From DASSBG01 sp965651365 (lineage in GTDB: Bacteria > Pseudomonadota > Gammaproteobacteria > Xanthomonadales > Rhodanobacteraceae), in the NCBI GenBank assembly GCA_965651365.1, contig CBFGSA010000007.1, forward strand, positions 1-42,428: 42,428 bases of DNA, written 5' to 3'. The notes under the pieces are model-generated. The model did no database searches, had not been told where the DNA came from, and saw only the letters and a list, made by a program, of their open reading frames with translations. Shown one piece after another: positions 1-7,576 of the stretch. Position numbers and translations under genes: made by a program. Numbering within the stretch: position 1 is the first letter of the stretch; each line of letters opens with the position of its first letter.

Positions 1-53
1 CATTTCGAGCCCCGCACCACAGTGCCTCGGCTGCAGCCCTGGTCGGTGGTGGC
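1..53 (+). pseudogene. comM: comM, 5' part truncated by transposon (window edge)
   Basis: Read from base 3 the frame gives FRAPHHSASAAALVGGGS, the conserved ComM segment just before the NPRPGEISLAH motif. That motif appears at 32893 on the far side of the transposon, so the two pieces abut in the intact protein. ComM is a hexameric MCM/AAA+ branch-migration helicase used in natural transformation. Most of the N-terminal half lies outside the window. The reading frame is lost just after GGGS as it enters the transposon end. Confidence 0.9.
49..53. repeat. target-site duplication, left copy (GTGGC)
   Basis: GTGGC at the left comM/transposon junction recurs at 32891-32895 at the right junction. 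Five bases is the duplication length made by Tn7-type transposases. The two flanks share seven bases (GTGGCTC), so the exact 5-bp frame could shift by up to two bases. GTGGC is preferred because the element ends then begin TCTGAG and, read inward from the right, TCTAAG. Confidence 0.75.
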
Positions 54-120
54 TCTGAGATTGCATAGCAAATGCAAATCTACATATGCAATGCAAACGG
101 CCACCACAGGCGATGCGAAT
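54..120. repeat. transposon left end with candidate TnsB-binding repeats
   Basis: Three similar octamers, ATGCAAAT (72-79), ATGCAAAC (91-98) and ATGCGAAT (113-120), are spaced 19 and 22 bp apart. They are reverse complements of the TTTGCA core repeated at the right end, which is the orientation expected of inverted transposon ends. Only the TGCAAA half of the right-end repeat is well conserved here. Assignment as TnsB sites rests on position and symmetry. Confidence 0.55.
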
Positions 121-206
121 ATATTCTATAGTGAGTGCGAACTTCTTAAAGGAGCGACGCCACGAGCACTCACGCACTCCGCGCCGACTGGCCGGACGAC
201 GACAAT

Positions 207-1940
207 TTGTGGGAAATTCACTGGTTCGGGCAGACGCGACCCAGTGGCCATGTCCATTCGGAGTTGACCCTCGACGTTCTGTTGCGGATGGTCAACGATA
301 GCGGGAGCCCAGAGGAATTCACCGTCGTCAGGACCGGCCTCGGGCAGCTCCCGGCACTGCATGTGGGGCAGCGCTGGCGAAACCAGGAAGCAGTAGGCAC
401 CGCGAAGCTCGATACCTTGCATCGCAAGATCGACTTTTCTGAAGCCAACTGGCGACTGATATCCGCTGCACAGCGCCTGCAGGACGATGGCGAGCAGAGC
501 AAGAGATACCTCATTCCACGCTACACCCACCCGCTGACCAAGGAGACGCTTGCGAGCCGGTGCCTTGCTCTCGGCATGGACGGGGCGGCGGATTCGATCA
601 TCATCCCGTGCATGGAGATCGCTCGCGCATGGTACCTACGGTCGACCAAGCTCACCCTCAGGCTGACCTCGGCTCCGTTCTCGGAAGCGAGGCGCCTGAT
701 TTTCAACGAGCGATTCGGTCCGACTGCTGCTGACGGCACCCGGCAAGTCGTCCTCCGCACCGGGCTTTCGCGTGCGGATGCGTATGTTGCGGCGATGCTC
801 GCATGCGACCGCCTCGCGGCCGAGCGCGCGAGCCGGATCATGGATTCTCTCGCGCAGGCATCTGTGCGCGGCGCGCCGGCATTTCTCGAAGTGCTTCCTC
901 CCGTGCAAGGGTGGCACCAGCTCTCGGCACGAGGACGTTGGTTCACGTCTGCTGGCGTCAGGCGGTTCCTCGTCTACTACCTCACGGCGGTACCGTATCC
1001 GCCTATCGGGGCTAACGTGATGTGGGACTTGGACAACAGCAACGCGGCTGACGGAGAAGATGGCGAAGTCGTCACTGCCGGGTGGCCGCGGCGACCGAAG
1101 TCCGTACGGCCAAGACAGGGCTCGAGACTGCGGCATCTGCGAGAGCCGGACACGCAGTTCGCAGAGGTCGAGGAGTTGGGGCCGCTACCTGATTTTCTCG
1201 GCTCCCCGCGTCTGGAGAGGATGCCGCCGCGGCCGAAGAAGGCCGGCCAGGTCACGCGCACGCCGGCGGCCGAACCGCCGCCGGGTGACGAGCTGTCCAC
1301 CGGCCAGGGGGAACCCGGGCGAGACGGGCCGGGCGCACTTCGGGTCAAGAGCGCCCTGGACGAGATAGGCGAACGACCGCAGCGCGAGATCATTCCGGCC
1401 AGTTTCGCGTATTTTCTGAAAGCCGTGAGGGAACTCGACAAGCGCCCGCGCTTTCGTTGCTCCATCATCGCCGCCGGTGAGACGGTCGGCCCGCCGGATG
1501 CGCCGCGTTCGCTTTTCCCGACGAAGGACCCGGACTTTCGCGGATGGTGGTCCCTGATCGAGAATCGTCCCAGGCAGTATCTGCTTGTGGAGGTGGCGGT
1601 CGGAGGGCGGTTCGCCTACCTGTGGGAGATAGAAAGACGTTCTGCCGGCAGGACGAAGCCGGAGAGTTTCAGTCTGGCGGCCATGGCCGCCATGGAGGGG
1701 CGGCGCATCGAACCCGTGGAGTTCGACGAGCTGGCCAGGCGCTGCGTGCTAGCCAAAGGCGTCTGGCCGGATGAAGCCGGAGGCACAAGAATCAGAAAAG
1801 TCCGGCATGCGTACTCCGAACTGTCCCGTTGGGTCGACGCAATCGTCTTCGCGATCAGCAGCGCCCTCGGGGACAAGCCCGAAGTCACTCGGATTCGGGT
1901 CATCCGCTGCTCACCATCGGCCCGAACGCGAACGGCATGA
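207..1940 (+). CDS. tnsE: TnsE-like target-selector protein
   Basis: In Tn7, TnsE directs TnsABC to discontinuously replicating DNA such as conjugal plasmids by binding the sliding clamp and 3'-recessed ends. Stretches align by eye with my memory of Tn7 TnsE: WEIHWFG near the start, IPCMEIARAWYLRS about residues 131-144 (Tn7 IPQLELARSLFL), LPPVQGWHQLSARGR about 230-244 (Tn7 PPPMQGWKLHVKGR), then an acidic/proline-rich linker (about 270-380) and a C-terminal domain with ending resembling Tn7. Length is 577 aa from TTG207, against about 538 in Tn7. The frame is open back to base 150. A strong AAAGGAG at 148-154 precedes an in-frame ACG at 162, not ATG, so the true start may be 162 (592 aa). It is the first gene at the left end, facing inward, about 24 kb from the other tns genes. 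Confidence 0.82.
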   Translation: MWEIHWFGQTRPSGHVHSELTLDVLLRMVNDSGSPEEFTVVRTGLGQLPALHVGQRWRNQEAVGTAKLDTLHRKIDFSEANWRLISAAQRLQDDGEQSKRYLIPRYTHPLTKETLASRCLALGMDGAADSIIIPCMEIARAWYLRSTKLTLRLTSAPFSEARRLIFNERFGPTAADGTRQVVLRTGLSRADAYVAAMLACDRLAAERASRIMDSLAQASVRGAPAFLEVLPPVQGWHQLSARGRWFTSAGVRRFLVYYLTAVPYPPIGANVMWDLDNSNAADGEDGEVVTAGWPRRPKSVRPRQGSRLRHLREPDTQFAEVEELGPLPDFLGSPRLERMPPRPKKAGQVTRTPAAEPPPGDELSTGQGEPGRDGPGALRVKSALDEIGERPQREIIPASFAYFLKAVRELDKRPRFRCSIIAAGETVGPPDAPRSLFPTKDPDFRGWWSLIENRPRQYLLVEVAVGGRFAYLWEIERRSAGRTKPESFSLAAMAAMEGRRIEPVEFDELARRCVLAKGVWPDEAGGTRIRKVRHAYSELSRWVDAIVFAISSALGDKPEVTRIRVIRCSPSARTRTA

Positions 1941-2095
1941 CCACCTGGCCACGCTAGCCCGGCACGAATTATCCTCTTGGCCGTACAAGTGCCGCGCGAC
2001 AGGAAACCCGTCACGGCAATCGACGCGTCTCCGCCTTTGCGCGCCCACGGACGCTGTGAGACAGACGGCATTGCTCACGCCAGGTGCGGCGTGGC

Positions 2096-2227
2096 TTAGT
2101 CGCCCTTTTTGTGGTTGTGCGGCTTGAGCGACGGCTTGTTGCCGGGAGTTTTCTTGTTGTCTCTCCGACGCTTGTCGAGCTTTCCGGTTGATTTCGCGAT
2201 TGGCTTGGGTCCTGGTTTGATTCCCAT
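2096..2227 (-). CDS. small strongly basic protein (43 aa), unknown function
   Basis: This short frame begins MGIKPGPKPIAKSTGKLDKR and ends HNHKKGD. It is very rich in Lys, Arg, Pro and Gly, with almost no hydrophobic residues, so it is probably disordered and nucleic-acid binding. An AGCAGG stretch lies about 9 bases before ATG2227. It runs convergent to tnsE within the left arm of the transposon. I recognise no family. The low-complexity but clearly biased composition and the clean start and stop favour a real gene. Confidence 0.5.
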   Translation of the reverse strand: MGIKPGPKPIAKSTGKLDKRRRDNKKTPGNKPSLKPHNHKKGD

Positions 2228-2472
2228 GATCTGCACCTGCTCTCAGAGTGTCCCGCGACATTGCGGGCACTGACGACCACATGGGGTTCCACGCTGCTTA
2301 TTCAAGTTAGTCGCCAGCCAATGCGCGTCCGAATCGCCATCGAAACCCAGAAGCGAAGCGGGGACGGCAGCATTAACGACGAGGCGCTCGAACGTCACAA
2401 CGCGAATTCGAGGCGAACTTGTCGTTTTGGCGGCATACTGAGTGCACCAGACAGGTACAGTGGCTCGCAGCC

Positions 2473-2991
2473 ATGAAAAAGAACAAGGAATCGACTCGAG
2501 GGCGAAATCGGCTCGACGAGGCTCCAGGTTCGGAGCTTCAGCAACGTCCGCATCATATTGCCGAGGTACAGAAAGGTACTCGCGGACGTGGGGACGCGCC
2601 ACGGTCGAACGGGACCGGTGATCGCCACGCGAATCTCCTCCTACAAAAATGTGCTGACGAAAAGACGGGACGCATCGACGTGGCCCGACTGGTTGAGGCG
2701 ACCGGGCTCACCAGAAAGAGCCTGGCGGGAATGCTGGGCGTCAGTATCGATGCGGTGTACCGGACGAGCCGGGTCAACTCTCCCGCCACGCAGGCAAGAA
2801 TGCGGGAAATGCTCGAGATCCTCGGGCGTATCTCGGAGTGGGCCGGAGGGGAGGTCCAGGCGACAGCCTGGTACCGTGCACAGCCGATCCCGGCTTTCGG
2901 TGGGCGTACGGCCGAATCCCTGGTCAAGTGCGATCAGGCTGGCGCTCTGCGCGACTACCTGGACCACATGGCCATCGGTGGCTTTGCTTGA
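2473..2991 (+). CDS. MbcA/ParS/Xre-type antitoxin, apparently orphan
   Basis: The C-terminal ~100 residues have the DUF2384/MbcA-ParS-Xre antitoxin layout: a helix-turn-helix-like stretch (ATGLTRKSLAGMLGVSIDAVY), a helical linker, then the toxin-binding domain with WYRAQPIPAFGGRTAESLV and GALRDYLDHMAIGGFA near the end. The first ~60 residues are charged and low-complexity, longer than usual. ATG2473 (MKKNKES) is preferred over an upstream TTG at 2419. The Shine-Dalgarno is weak. The usual partner is a RES-domain NAD-degrading toxin immediately downstream, but no RES frame follows. The gene is either an orphan antitoxin or the remnant of a lost pair. Confidence 0.7.
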   Translation: MKKNKESTRGRNRLDEAPGSELQQRPHHIAEVQKGTRGRGDAPRSNGTGDRHANLLLQKCADEKTGRIDVARLVEATGLTRKSLAGMLGVSIDAVYRTSRVNSPATQARMREMLEILGRISEWAGGEVQATAWYRAQPIPAFGGRTAESLVKCDQAGALRDYLDHMAIGGFA

Positions 2992-3740
2992 GCGGTAAGA
3001 TTGCGGCACTACTATTGTTGCAATGATCGGCAGCACTCTCCCCGCGTCGTCCAGTGGTGGAGTCGCGCTCGGCTGTGGACGCCAGAGCGCGAAGGCAGTT
3101 GCAAGACTCACTTGAGGCTTTCCTCGGCAACCGCGACCAGCAATCGGTGGCAAAGCTCTGAATCTCATGCCACTTTTACAAGCAGGCTTCTCGGGCTTCC
3201 ATGCCGAAGACGTGAGCAAATACTCCACGCTGTGCTGGGCCCGTGAACGAGATACTGACGACTCAAGGCCACACCGAAGCCATCTGGCCAAAACGGGTGC
3301 CATGGTCCGCACCCCAACCGTGCACCCCGAACCCGAGCCGTCGCGATCGCACCTTTCGAGCACCCACCGGCATAAGCCTGAGCTTCCGACCCGCACGCTC
3401 TCAACGCGGGCTTGCGTCGTTATTCCCAAACGACGAAAGGCGCAATATCACCTATGGACTTCCAGGCACATGACCAATCTTGTCGCAAACGGAATAACCG
3501 GGCGGGGGGCTCCAAAGCTTGAGATTGAATTTCTGATCAAAGCATGCGTGCCAGCATCCTCCACCTAGAGCACGTGCGCGAGTACTTGCAATGCATGCGA
3601 CCAGGCAGTCATCGGCCTTGTTGCATCTCTTGAAAGACGCCTGATCCAGCAGATCTCCCCGGGGCGCAAACTACTTCCTGATCGGTGTAAGAAATGTTCT
3701 CACGATTTTCTAAAGACTCGCGTCGTCAAGGAAAATTCAA
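2992..3740. other. 749-bp stretch with no supported gene
   Basis: Short open frames occur on both strands (for example plus-strand 3167-3568), but none shows a recognisable domain, coherent composition or Shine-Dalgarno. The frames are rich in Arg/Ser/Pro, as chance frames in high-GC DNA are. The position directly after an antitoxin suggests a deleted toxin gene, but no RES-domain fragment could be made out. Only the AAGGAA ribosome-binding site at its right edge, serving the phosphatase gene, is clear. Confidence 0.5.
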
Positions 3741-4286
3741 ATGGAAGTTCGCACATCCGACTCCGAGCCACTGCGCATCGATGTCGTGCCCTGCCCGCCA
3801 GGTCAGTTGGGATTGACGATCTGCCCGGGCAAGCAGGGACCCACGGTCACCCACGGTATCTGGCATCGAGATCTCAACGCAGACCTTGCAGTTGTTCGAG
3901 CGTGGTCTCCAGATCTCGTCGTCAGTCTCATGGAAGATAATGAATATGACCTCCTAAACGTCACCACGCTGCCCTCGCGAGCATGGAAGCTCGGTGTGCG
4001 TTACGAGGTCATCCCCATCAAGGATGGAGATGTTCCGGACATGTCCGCGCTCGATCAATGGAACTCGCTTAGAGCCGAGATTCACCAATATCTGAATGCT
4101 TCTGGCCGCATTCTGATTCACTGTCGAGGTGGCTTGGGTCGTTCGGGCACGCTGGCATCCATGATCTTGATTGAGCGAGGGACGAACCCCGAGGACGCTA
4201 TGAGGCTGGTCAGGAAGTACCGCAAGGGCGCGATAGAAACGGAATCACAAGAGAGGTTCCTTCACAATTTTAGTCTTGAAACCTGA
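3741..4286 (+). CDS. dual-specificity / tyrosine phosphatase-like protein
   Basis: The P-loop HCRGGLGRSG at residues 127-136 is the CX5R active site of cysteine-dependent protein phosphatases, with Cys128 the nucleophile and Arg134 the phosphate binder. The upstream IPIKDGDVPD (91-100) supplies a candidate general acid, Asp96 or Asp100. At 181 aa it is a single compact domain of the CDKN3/kinase-associated phosphatase type, with no signal peptide or membrane segment. ATG3741 is preceded by AAGGAA at 3728-3733. It sits alone, without a kinase partner. It may dephosphorylate protein Ser/Thr/Tyr or another phospho-ester; the substrate cannot be told from sequence. Confidence 0.8.
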   Translation: MEVRTSDSEPLRIDVVPCPPGQLGLTICPGKQGPTVTHGIWHRDLNADLAVVRAWSPDLVVSLMEDNEYDLLNVTTLPSRAWKLGVRYEVIPIKDGDVPDMSALDQWNSLRAEIHQYLNASGRILIHCRGGLGRSGTLASMILIERGTNPEDAMRLVRKYRKGAIETESQERFLHNFSLET

Positions 4287-4470
4287 GCAAGAACACGTTA
4301 CATATGTGACATGCTCGCGGCACAGGTTCGGCACGGGAGTGCCGCCTTGGGACTTCTTGAGCACTGCCATGATCTATCTGTCGCTGAATCGGGGACCTAT
4401 TTCATGGAACGTCCTCGGGGCAGGGTACGAGAAAAATTCCACTTCTGGGGTCAGCTAGTTTGCGGGGGGA

Positions 4471-4641
4471 TTACCCATCCACATCGATAAACGTGGACTC
4501 TTCTCCATGTTTCAGACCGCGAGCTGAAAGGAGCCTTGCTAACTCTCTGGCACGGCCGACACTCAAGCACAGAGCCATCGCCTTGTCGTCACGCAACACC
4601 AACCATCCACGTTCAGTCGGCTGCAATTCGTAGCTGACCAT
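4471..4641 (-). CDS. small protein (56 aa), unknown function
   Basis: The frame begins MVSYELQPTERGWLVLRDDK and ends ESTFIDVDG. A perfect AGGAGG lies 6 bases before ATG4641, strong evidence of translation. The sequence looks like a small alpha/beta domain: two beta strands (SYELQ, WLVLRDD), then a helix (VGRARELARLLSARGL). It is on the same strand as umuC, whose stop is 144 bases upstream of this start, so it could be a trailing gene of the umuDC operon. No family is recognised. Confidence 0.55.
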   Translation of the reverse strand: MVSYELQPTERGWLVLRDDKAMALCLSVGRARELARLLSARGLKHGEESTFIDVDG

Positions 4642-4772
4642 CTTGCTCCTCCTGGAATGAAAAGTTGCCTGCCAGCCTGCATCGGGTCGTCACCCAGACT
4701 TCGGCCAACAGGCGTAATGTCAGAATAGGGGTGAGCGTGGGTCGATGGCACCGGTGCAGGCCGCAGTTCGGT

Positions 4773-4788
4773 GTAGGTATATACCTAC
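4773..4788. promoter_or_regulatory. perfect 16-bp palindrome overlapping the umuC stop
   Basis: GTAGGTATATACCTAC is its own reverse complement and overlaps the umuC stop codon (4785-4787). No T-run follows on either strand, so it does not look like an intrinsic terminator. It could be an operator for the small gene at 4641 or a processing site. Function unknown. Confidence 0.35.
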
Positions 4789-6092
4789 TTTGCGTGTACA
4801 ACAGCGAGTTGAGTCCAGTCGGTTGTCATCGGTGGGCTGAGGCGGGCGCGCTTCATGGCCCATGTGCGCTTGTCCTTGAGACCTGCGCTTCCGATACCCA
4901 CGGTATTGCGCCCCCATTTGGCATTGGCCTGATCCATTAGGTCCATGAGGGCCGATCGTTCGCGGCGAGGTACGCCGGCACCAAACATGTCGGCCTGCTG
5001 GTGGCGGCCATCCGTGAGTTCCATCAGCATCACGCCGGATTTCACGTAGCGGAAGCCGGGCCGGTAAATCAGCGCCAGCACACGCTGCGCCCACTGGGTC
5101 AGCACCGCAGTGTCGTCGCTTGGAACCGGCAGCGACACGCAGCGCGAGGGCGAATACTGCGCATCCTGCTCGCGGAAGCGATTGGTCTCGATCCACACGC
5201 CGACGGCACCGGCCAGGCAGCGCTGGCGGCGCAGCTTCTCGGCTGCACGGGCCATGTAGGCGCGGACGCTCTCGGCCAGTTCCTCACGGGCGTACACCGG
5301 GCCGCCGAATGAGCGGCTGGAGACGATCTGCTGCTTGGCCGCCGGCTCTATTTCCCATTCCATGCACGCCTCGCCGTTGAGTTCGGCGACGGTGCGCTCC
5401 AGCACCACCGAGAAGCGCTGGCGCAGCCGGCGCGCATCGGCGGCGCGCAGGTCCTCGACGGTGCGGATGCCCATGGCCTCCAGCCTCCGGCCGAGGCGCT
5501 TGCCCACGCCCCACACCTCCGTCAGCGGGATGATCGAGAACAGGCGGTGGCGGTCGGGATCGGACAATGCCGTGAGGTCGCACACACCGCCCCAGGGCGG
5601 CTGCTTCTTGGCGCATACGTTGGCCAGCTTGGCCAGTGTCTTGCTGGCGCCGAAGCCCACGCACACCGGCATGCCGACCCAGCGGTCGACGCGGTCGCGG
5701 ATGCGCCGGCCAAGCACCGTCAGGTCCTCGCGCGGCTGGTCGGTGAAGTCCAGGAAGCACTCGTCGATGCTGTACAGGTCCTGGTCGTTGGGCGGCACGA
5801 ACTGGCCCAGCACCGACATCACCCGGCGTGAGATGTCGCCGTACAGGGTGTAGTTGCTGGACCAGGCCTGGATGCCGTGCCGTTCGGCCAGATCCTTCAT
5901 CTGGAACCAGGGCGTGCCCATCTTCACGCCCAGCGCCTTGACCTCGTTGGAGCGCGCCACCGCGCAGCCGTCGTTGTTGCTCAGCACCACCAGCGGCACC
6001 TCGCGCAGGTCGGGCCGGAACAGCCGTTCGCACGAGCAGTAGAAGTTGTTCATGTCCACCAGCGCGATGCGGCGGCCGCGGGCGTTGCTCAT
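4785..6092 (-). CDS. umuC: UmuC-like Y-family translesion DNA polymerase
   Basis: The catalytic core of the Y family is present: Asp13 in LVDMNNFYCSCE and Asp110-Glu111 in YSIDECFLDF, followed by helix-hairpin-helix residues (PLTEVWGVGKRLGRRLEAMG) and a little-finger domain. QQADMF near the C-terminus matches a sliding-clamp-binding peptide. At 435 aa it is slightly longer than E. coli UmuC (422). ATG6092 overlaps the umuD stop by four bases (ATGA), so the two are co-translated; longer upstream starts would run into umuD. With processed UmuD it would form a Pol V-like mutasome that copies damaged DNA and mutates it. Confidence 0.95.
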   Translation of the reverse strand: MSNARGRRIALVDMNNFYCSCERLFRPDLREVPLVVLSNNDGCAVARSNEVKALGVKMGTPWFQMKDLAERHGIQAWSSNYTLYGDISRRVMSVLGQFVPPNDQDLYSIDECFLDFTDQPREDLTVLGRRIRDRVDRWVGMPVCVGFGASKTLAKLANVCAKKQPPWGGVCDLTALSDPDRHRLFSIIPLTEVWGVGKRLGRRLEAMGIRTVEDLRAADARRLRQRFSVVLERTVAELNGEACMEWEIEPAAKQQIVSSRSFGGPVYAREELAESVRAYMARAAEKLRRQRCLAGAVGVWIETNRFREQDAQYSPSRCVSLPVPSDDTAVLTQWAQRVLALIYRPGFRYVKSGVMLMELTDGRHQQADMFGAGVPRRERSALMDLMDQANAKWGRNTVGIGSAGLKDKRTWAMKRARLSPPMTTDWTQLAVVHAK

Positions 6093-6661
6093 GGCCGGCG
6101 CAGGTTGCGCAGGCAGCGTGTGACCACGCCCCAAACCTCCATGGTCTCACCATCGTTGAGCAGCACCGGCTTGAAATGCGGGTTGTCGGGGAGCAGGGCG
6201 ATGTGGCCGTCGACCTTGCCCAGGCGCTTGATGGTCAATTCGCCGTTGACTACGGCCACCACGATGTCGCCCTGACCGGCCTCGAGGGCGCGATCGACCA
6301 CCACCTCGTCGCCGTCGTGAATCCCCGCGCCGATCATTGACCAGCCTTCGACCCGGAGGATGAAGGTGGACGCCTCGTGGCCCTGAACGATCAGGTGCCG
6401 GTTGAGGTCGATCACGTCCTCGACGTAGTCGTCGGCAGGGCTCGGGAAGCCAGCCGAGACGCCGTGACTGAACACCGGCAGTGACACGCTGTCGGGCGAT
6501 TCGGCCATGCCGCGCGGATCGACCGCGCGCGCCGGCTCGAGGCAGGCATCCAGCAAGGTCAGCACATTGCTGGCGTCCTTCCCTGCAGGATGGGGCTGGC
6601 GGCCTGGCCGCGCGCCATTGAGGCTGTCGGTAGAGCGGGCGCTTTTGCGGTGGGATGCCAT
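6089..6661 (-). CDS. umuD: UmuD-like self-cleaving mutasome subunit with N-terminal extension
   Basis: This is an S24 LexA-type peptidase fold. The cleavage site is Ala70-Gly71 in SHGVSAGFPSPADDYVE; the catalytic dyad is Ser108 in GWSMIG and Lys145 in LTIKRL. E. coli UmuD cleaves after residue 24 of 139, so this 190-aa form carries about 46 extra N-terminal residues (MASHRKSARSTDS onward) that look disordered; there is no helix-turn-helix, so it is not a LexA or phage repressor. RecA-filament-stimulated cleavage would yield the active form that partners UmuC. A shorter internal start at Met52 (MAESPDSVSLPVF) would give a standard-length protein and cannot be excluded. Confidence 0.92.
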   Translation of the reverse strand: MASHRKSARSTDSLNGARPGRQPHPAGKDASNVLTLLDACLEPARAVDPRGMAESPDSVSLPVFSHGVSAGFPSPADDYVEDVIDLNRHLIVQGHEASTFILRVEGWSMIGAGIHDGDEVVVDRALEAGQGDIVVAVVNGELTIKRLGKVDGHIALLPDNPHFKPVLLNDGETMEVWGVVTRCLRNLRRP

Positions 6662-6710
6662 GGCATGCTCCGGGGGGTAGTGGGGAGAGCAACCCTAGCA
6701 TGGTCGGCTA

Positions 6711-6726
6711 GCGTCTCGCGAGACGC
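6711..6726. promoter_or_regulatory. palindrome upstream of umuD, candidate operator
   Basis: GCGTCTCGCGAGACGC is a perfect 16-bp palindrome 50 bp before the umuD start and 12 bp beyond the SRAP stop. A second weaker dyad, CTAGC-7-GCTAG (6695-6711), abuts it. Neither matches the E. coli LexA box (CTGT-N8-ACAG). They may be a lineage-specific SOS operator or part of a terminator for the SRAP gene, though no T-run follows. Confidence 0.4.
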
Positions 6727-6738
6727 GATCAAGTGGCG

Positions 6739-7434
6739 TTACGCAAGTGGCTGAAGCAGGTCGGATTCCTGATTTCGAGGTGAGTTGATCCGGTTGCTGA
6801 CGGGGTAGGCGGTGACCTCCATGACGGCGTACGGTTCCAGAAGATCGGCCACATCCGTCTTGTCGGTAAGCTCCGTATCTAGCCAGGCACGCCAGCCCGC
6901 GGGGTTGAGCACGACCGGCATGCGGTCATGGATCTCGTGCACGGTCTTAGCAGCCTTGCGGGTCAGAATGGTCACAGTGTGGATCGATGCGTCCGATCCG
7001 GGCGGCGTCCAGCGCGAATACAGGCCGGCGAACATGCTGACCTTCTTGTCCGCAGTGTGCAGGGCATAGGCCTGTTTGCCTTCCTCCTGCTTCTTCCACT
7101 CGTACCAGTGCGTGAAGGGAATCAGGCAACGGCGGCGACTGAAGGCCGCCCGCCACAGTGGCTTGTCGGCCGCTTCCTCGCTGCGCGCATTGATCGTAGA
7201 GGCCTTCGGTGGCTTGGTCTCCTTCCACCAGTGGGGGATGAAGCCCCAGCGCGCGTTCAGTAGGCGCAGCCCACCGGTCTCGGGGTGCTGGGCAATGATT
7301 GGGATATCGGTCGATGGTGCGATGTTGTAGCGCGCCTCAAGATCGGCGAGCGCCGCCTCGATGTCCTCGCCCAGGATACTGGCCAGGGAATCCCAGTCGA
7401 CTTCCTCCGGCGCCATGGCATATCGACCGCACAT
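6739..7434 (-). CDS. SRAP-domain abasic-site shielding protein (HMCES/YedK family)
   Basis: SRAP proteins form a thiazolidine crosslink with abasic sites in single-stranded DNA through the N-terminal cysteine. The MCGRYAM start gives Cys2 after Met removal. The other active-site residues are visible: Asn82 in INARSE, Glu112 in HWYEW and His169 in HEIHDRMPVVL. Length 231 aa is normal. It lies upstream of umuD on the same strand with a 77-bp gap, so abasic-site protection and translesion synthesis form one DNA-damage cassette in the transposon. Confidence 0.95.
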   Translation of the reverse strand: MCGRYAMAPEEVDWDSLASILGEDIEAALADLEARYNIAPSTDIPIIAQHPETGGLRLLNARWGFIPHWWKETKPPKASTINARSEEAADKPLWRAAFSRRRCLIPFTHWYEWKKQEEGKQAYALHTADKKVSMFAGLYSRWTPPGSDASIHTVTILTRKAAKTVHEIHDRMPVVLNPAGWRAWLDTELTDKTDVADLLEPYAVMEVTAYPVSNRINSPRNQESDLLQPLA

Positions 7435-7576
7435 GCTAGATCAACCACTCCAAGTATGGGGCAACGCAAATTTTCGCAGTGCATGGTACCCAGCTAAGAG
7501 AAGGATTGTTACCCACGGCTGGAACTGGACTTCGGAGCGCGCTGGCGCTGTCTGGTCGCCTTGGCCCTCGCAAGTT

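Noticed and set aside
2641..3429. 262-aa minus-strand ORF over the antitoxin gene
   Set aside because: Arg/Ser-rich, no ribosome-binding site, antisense to a DUF2384-type domain.
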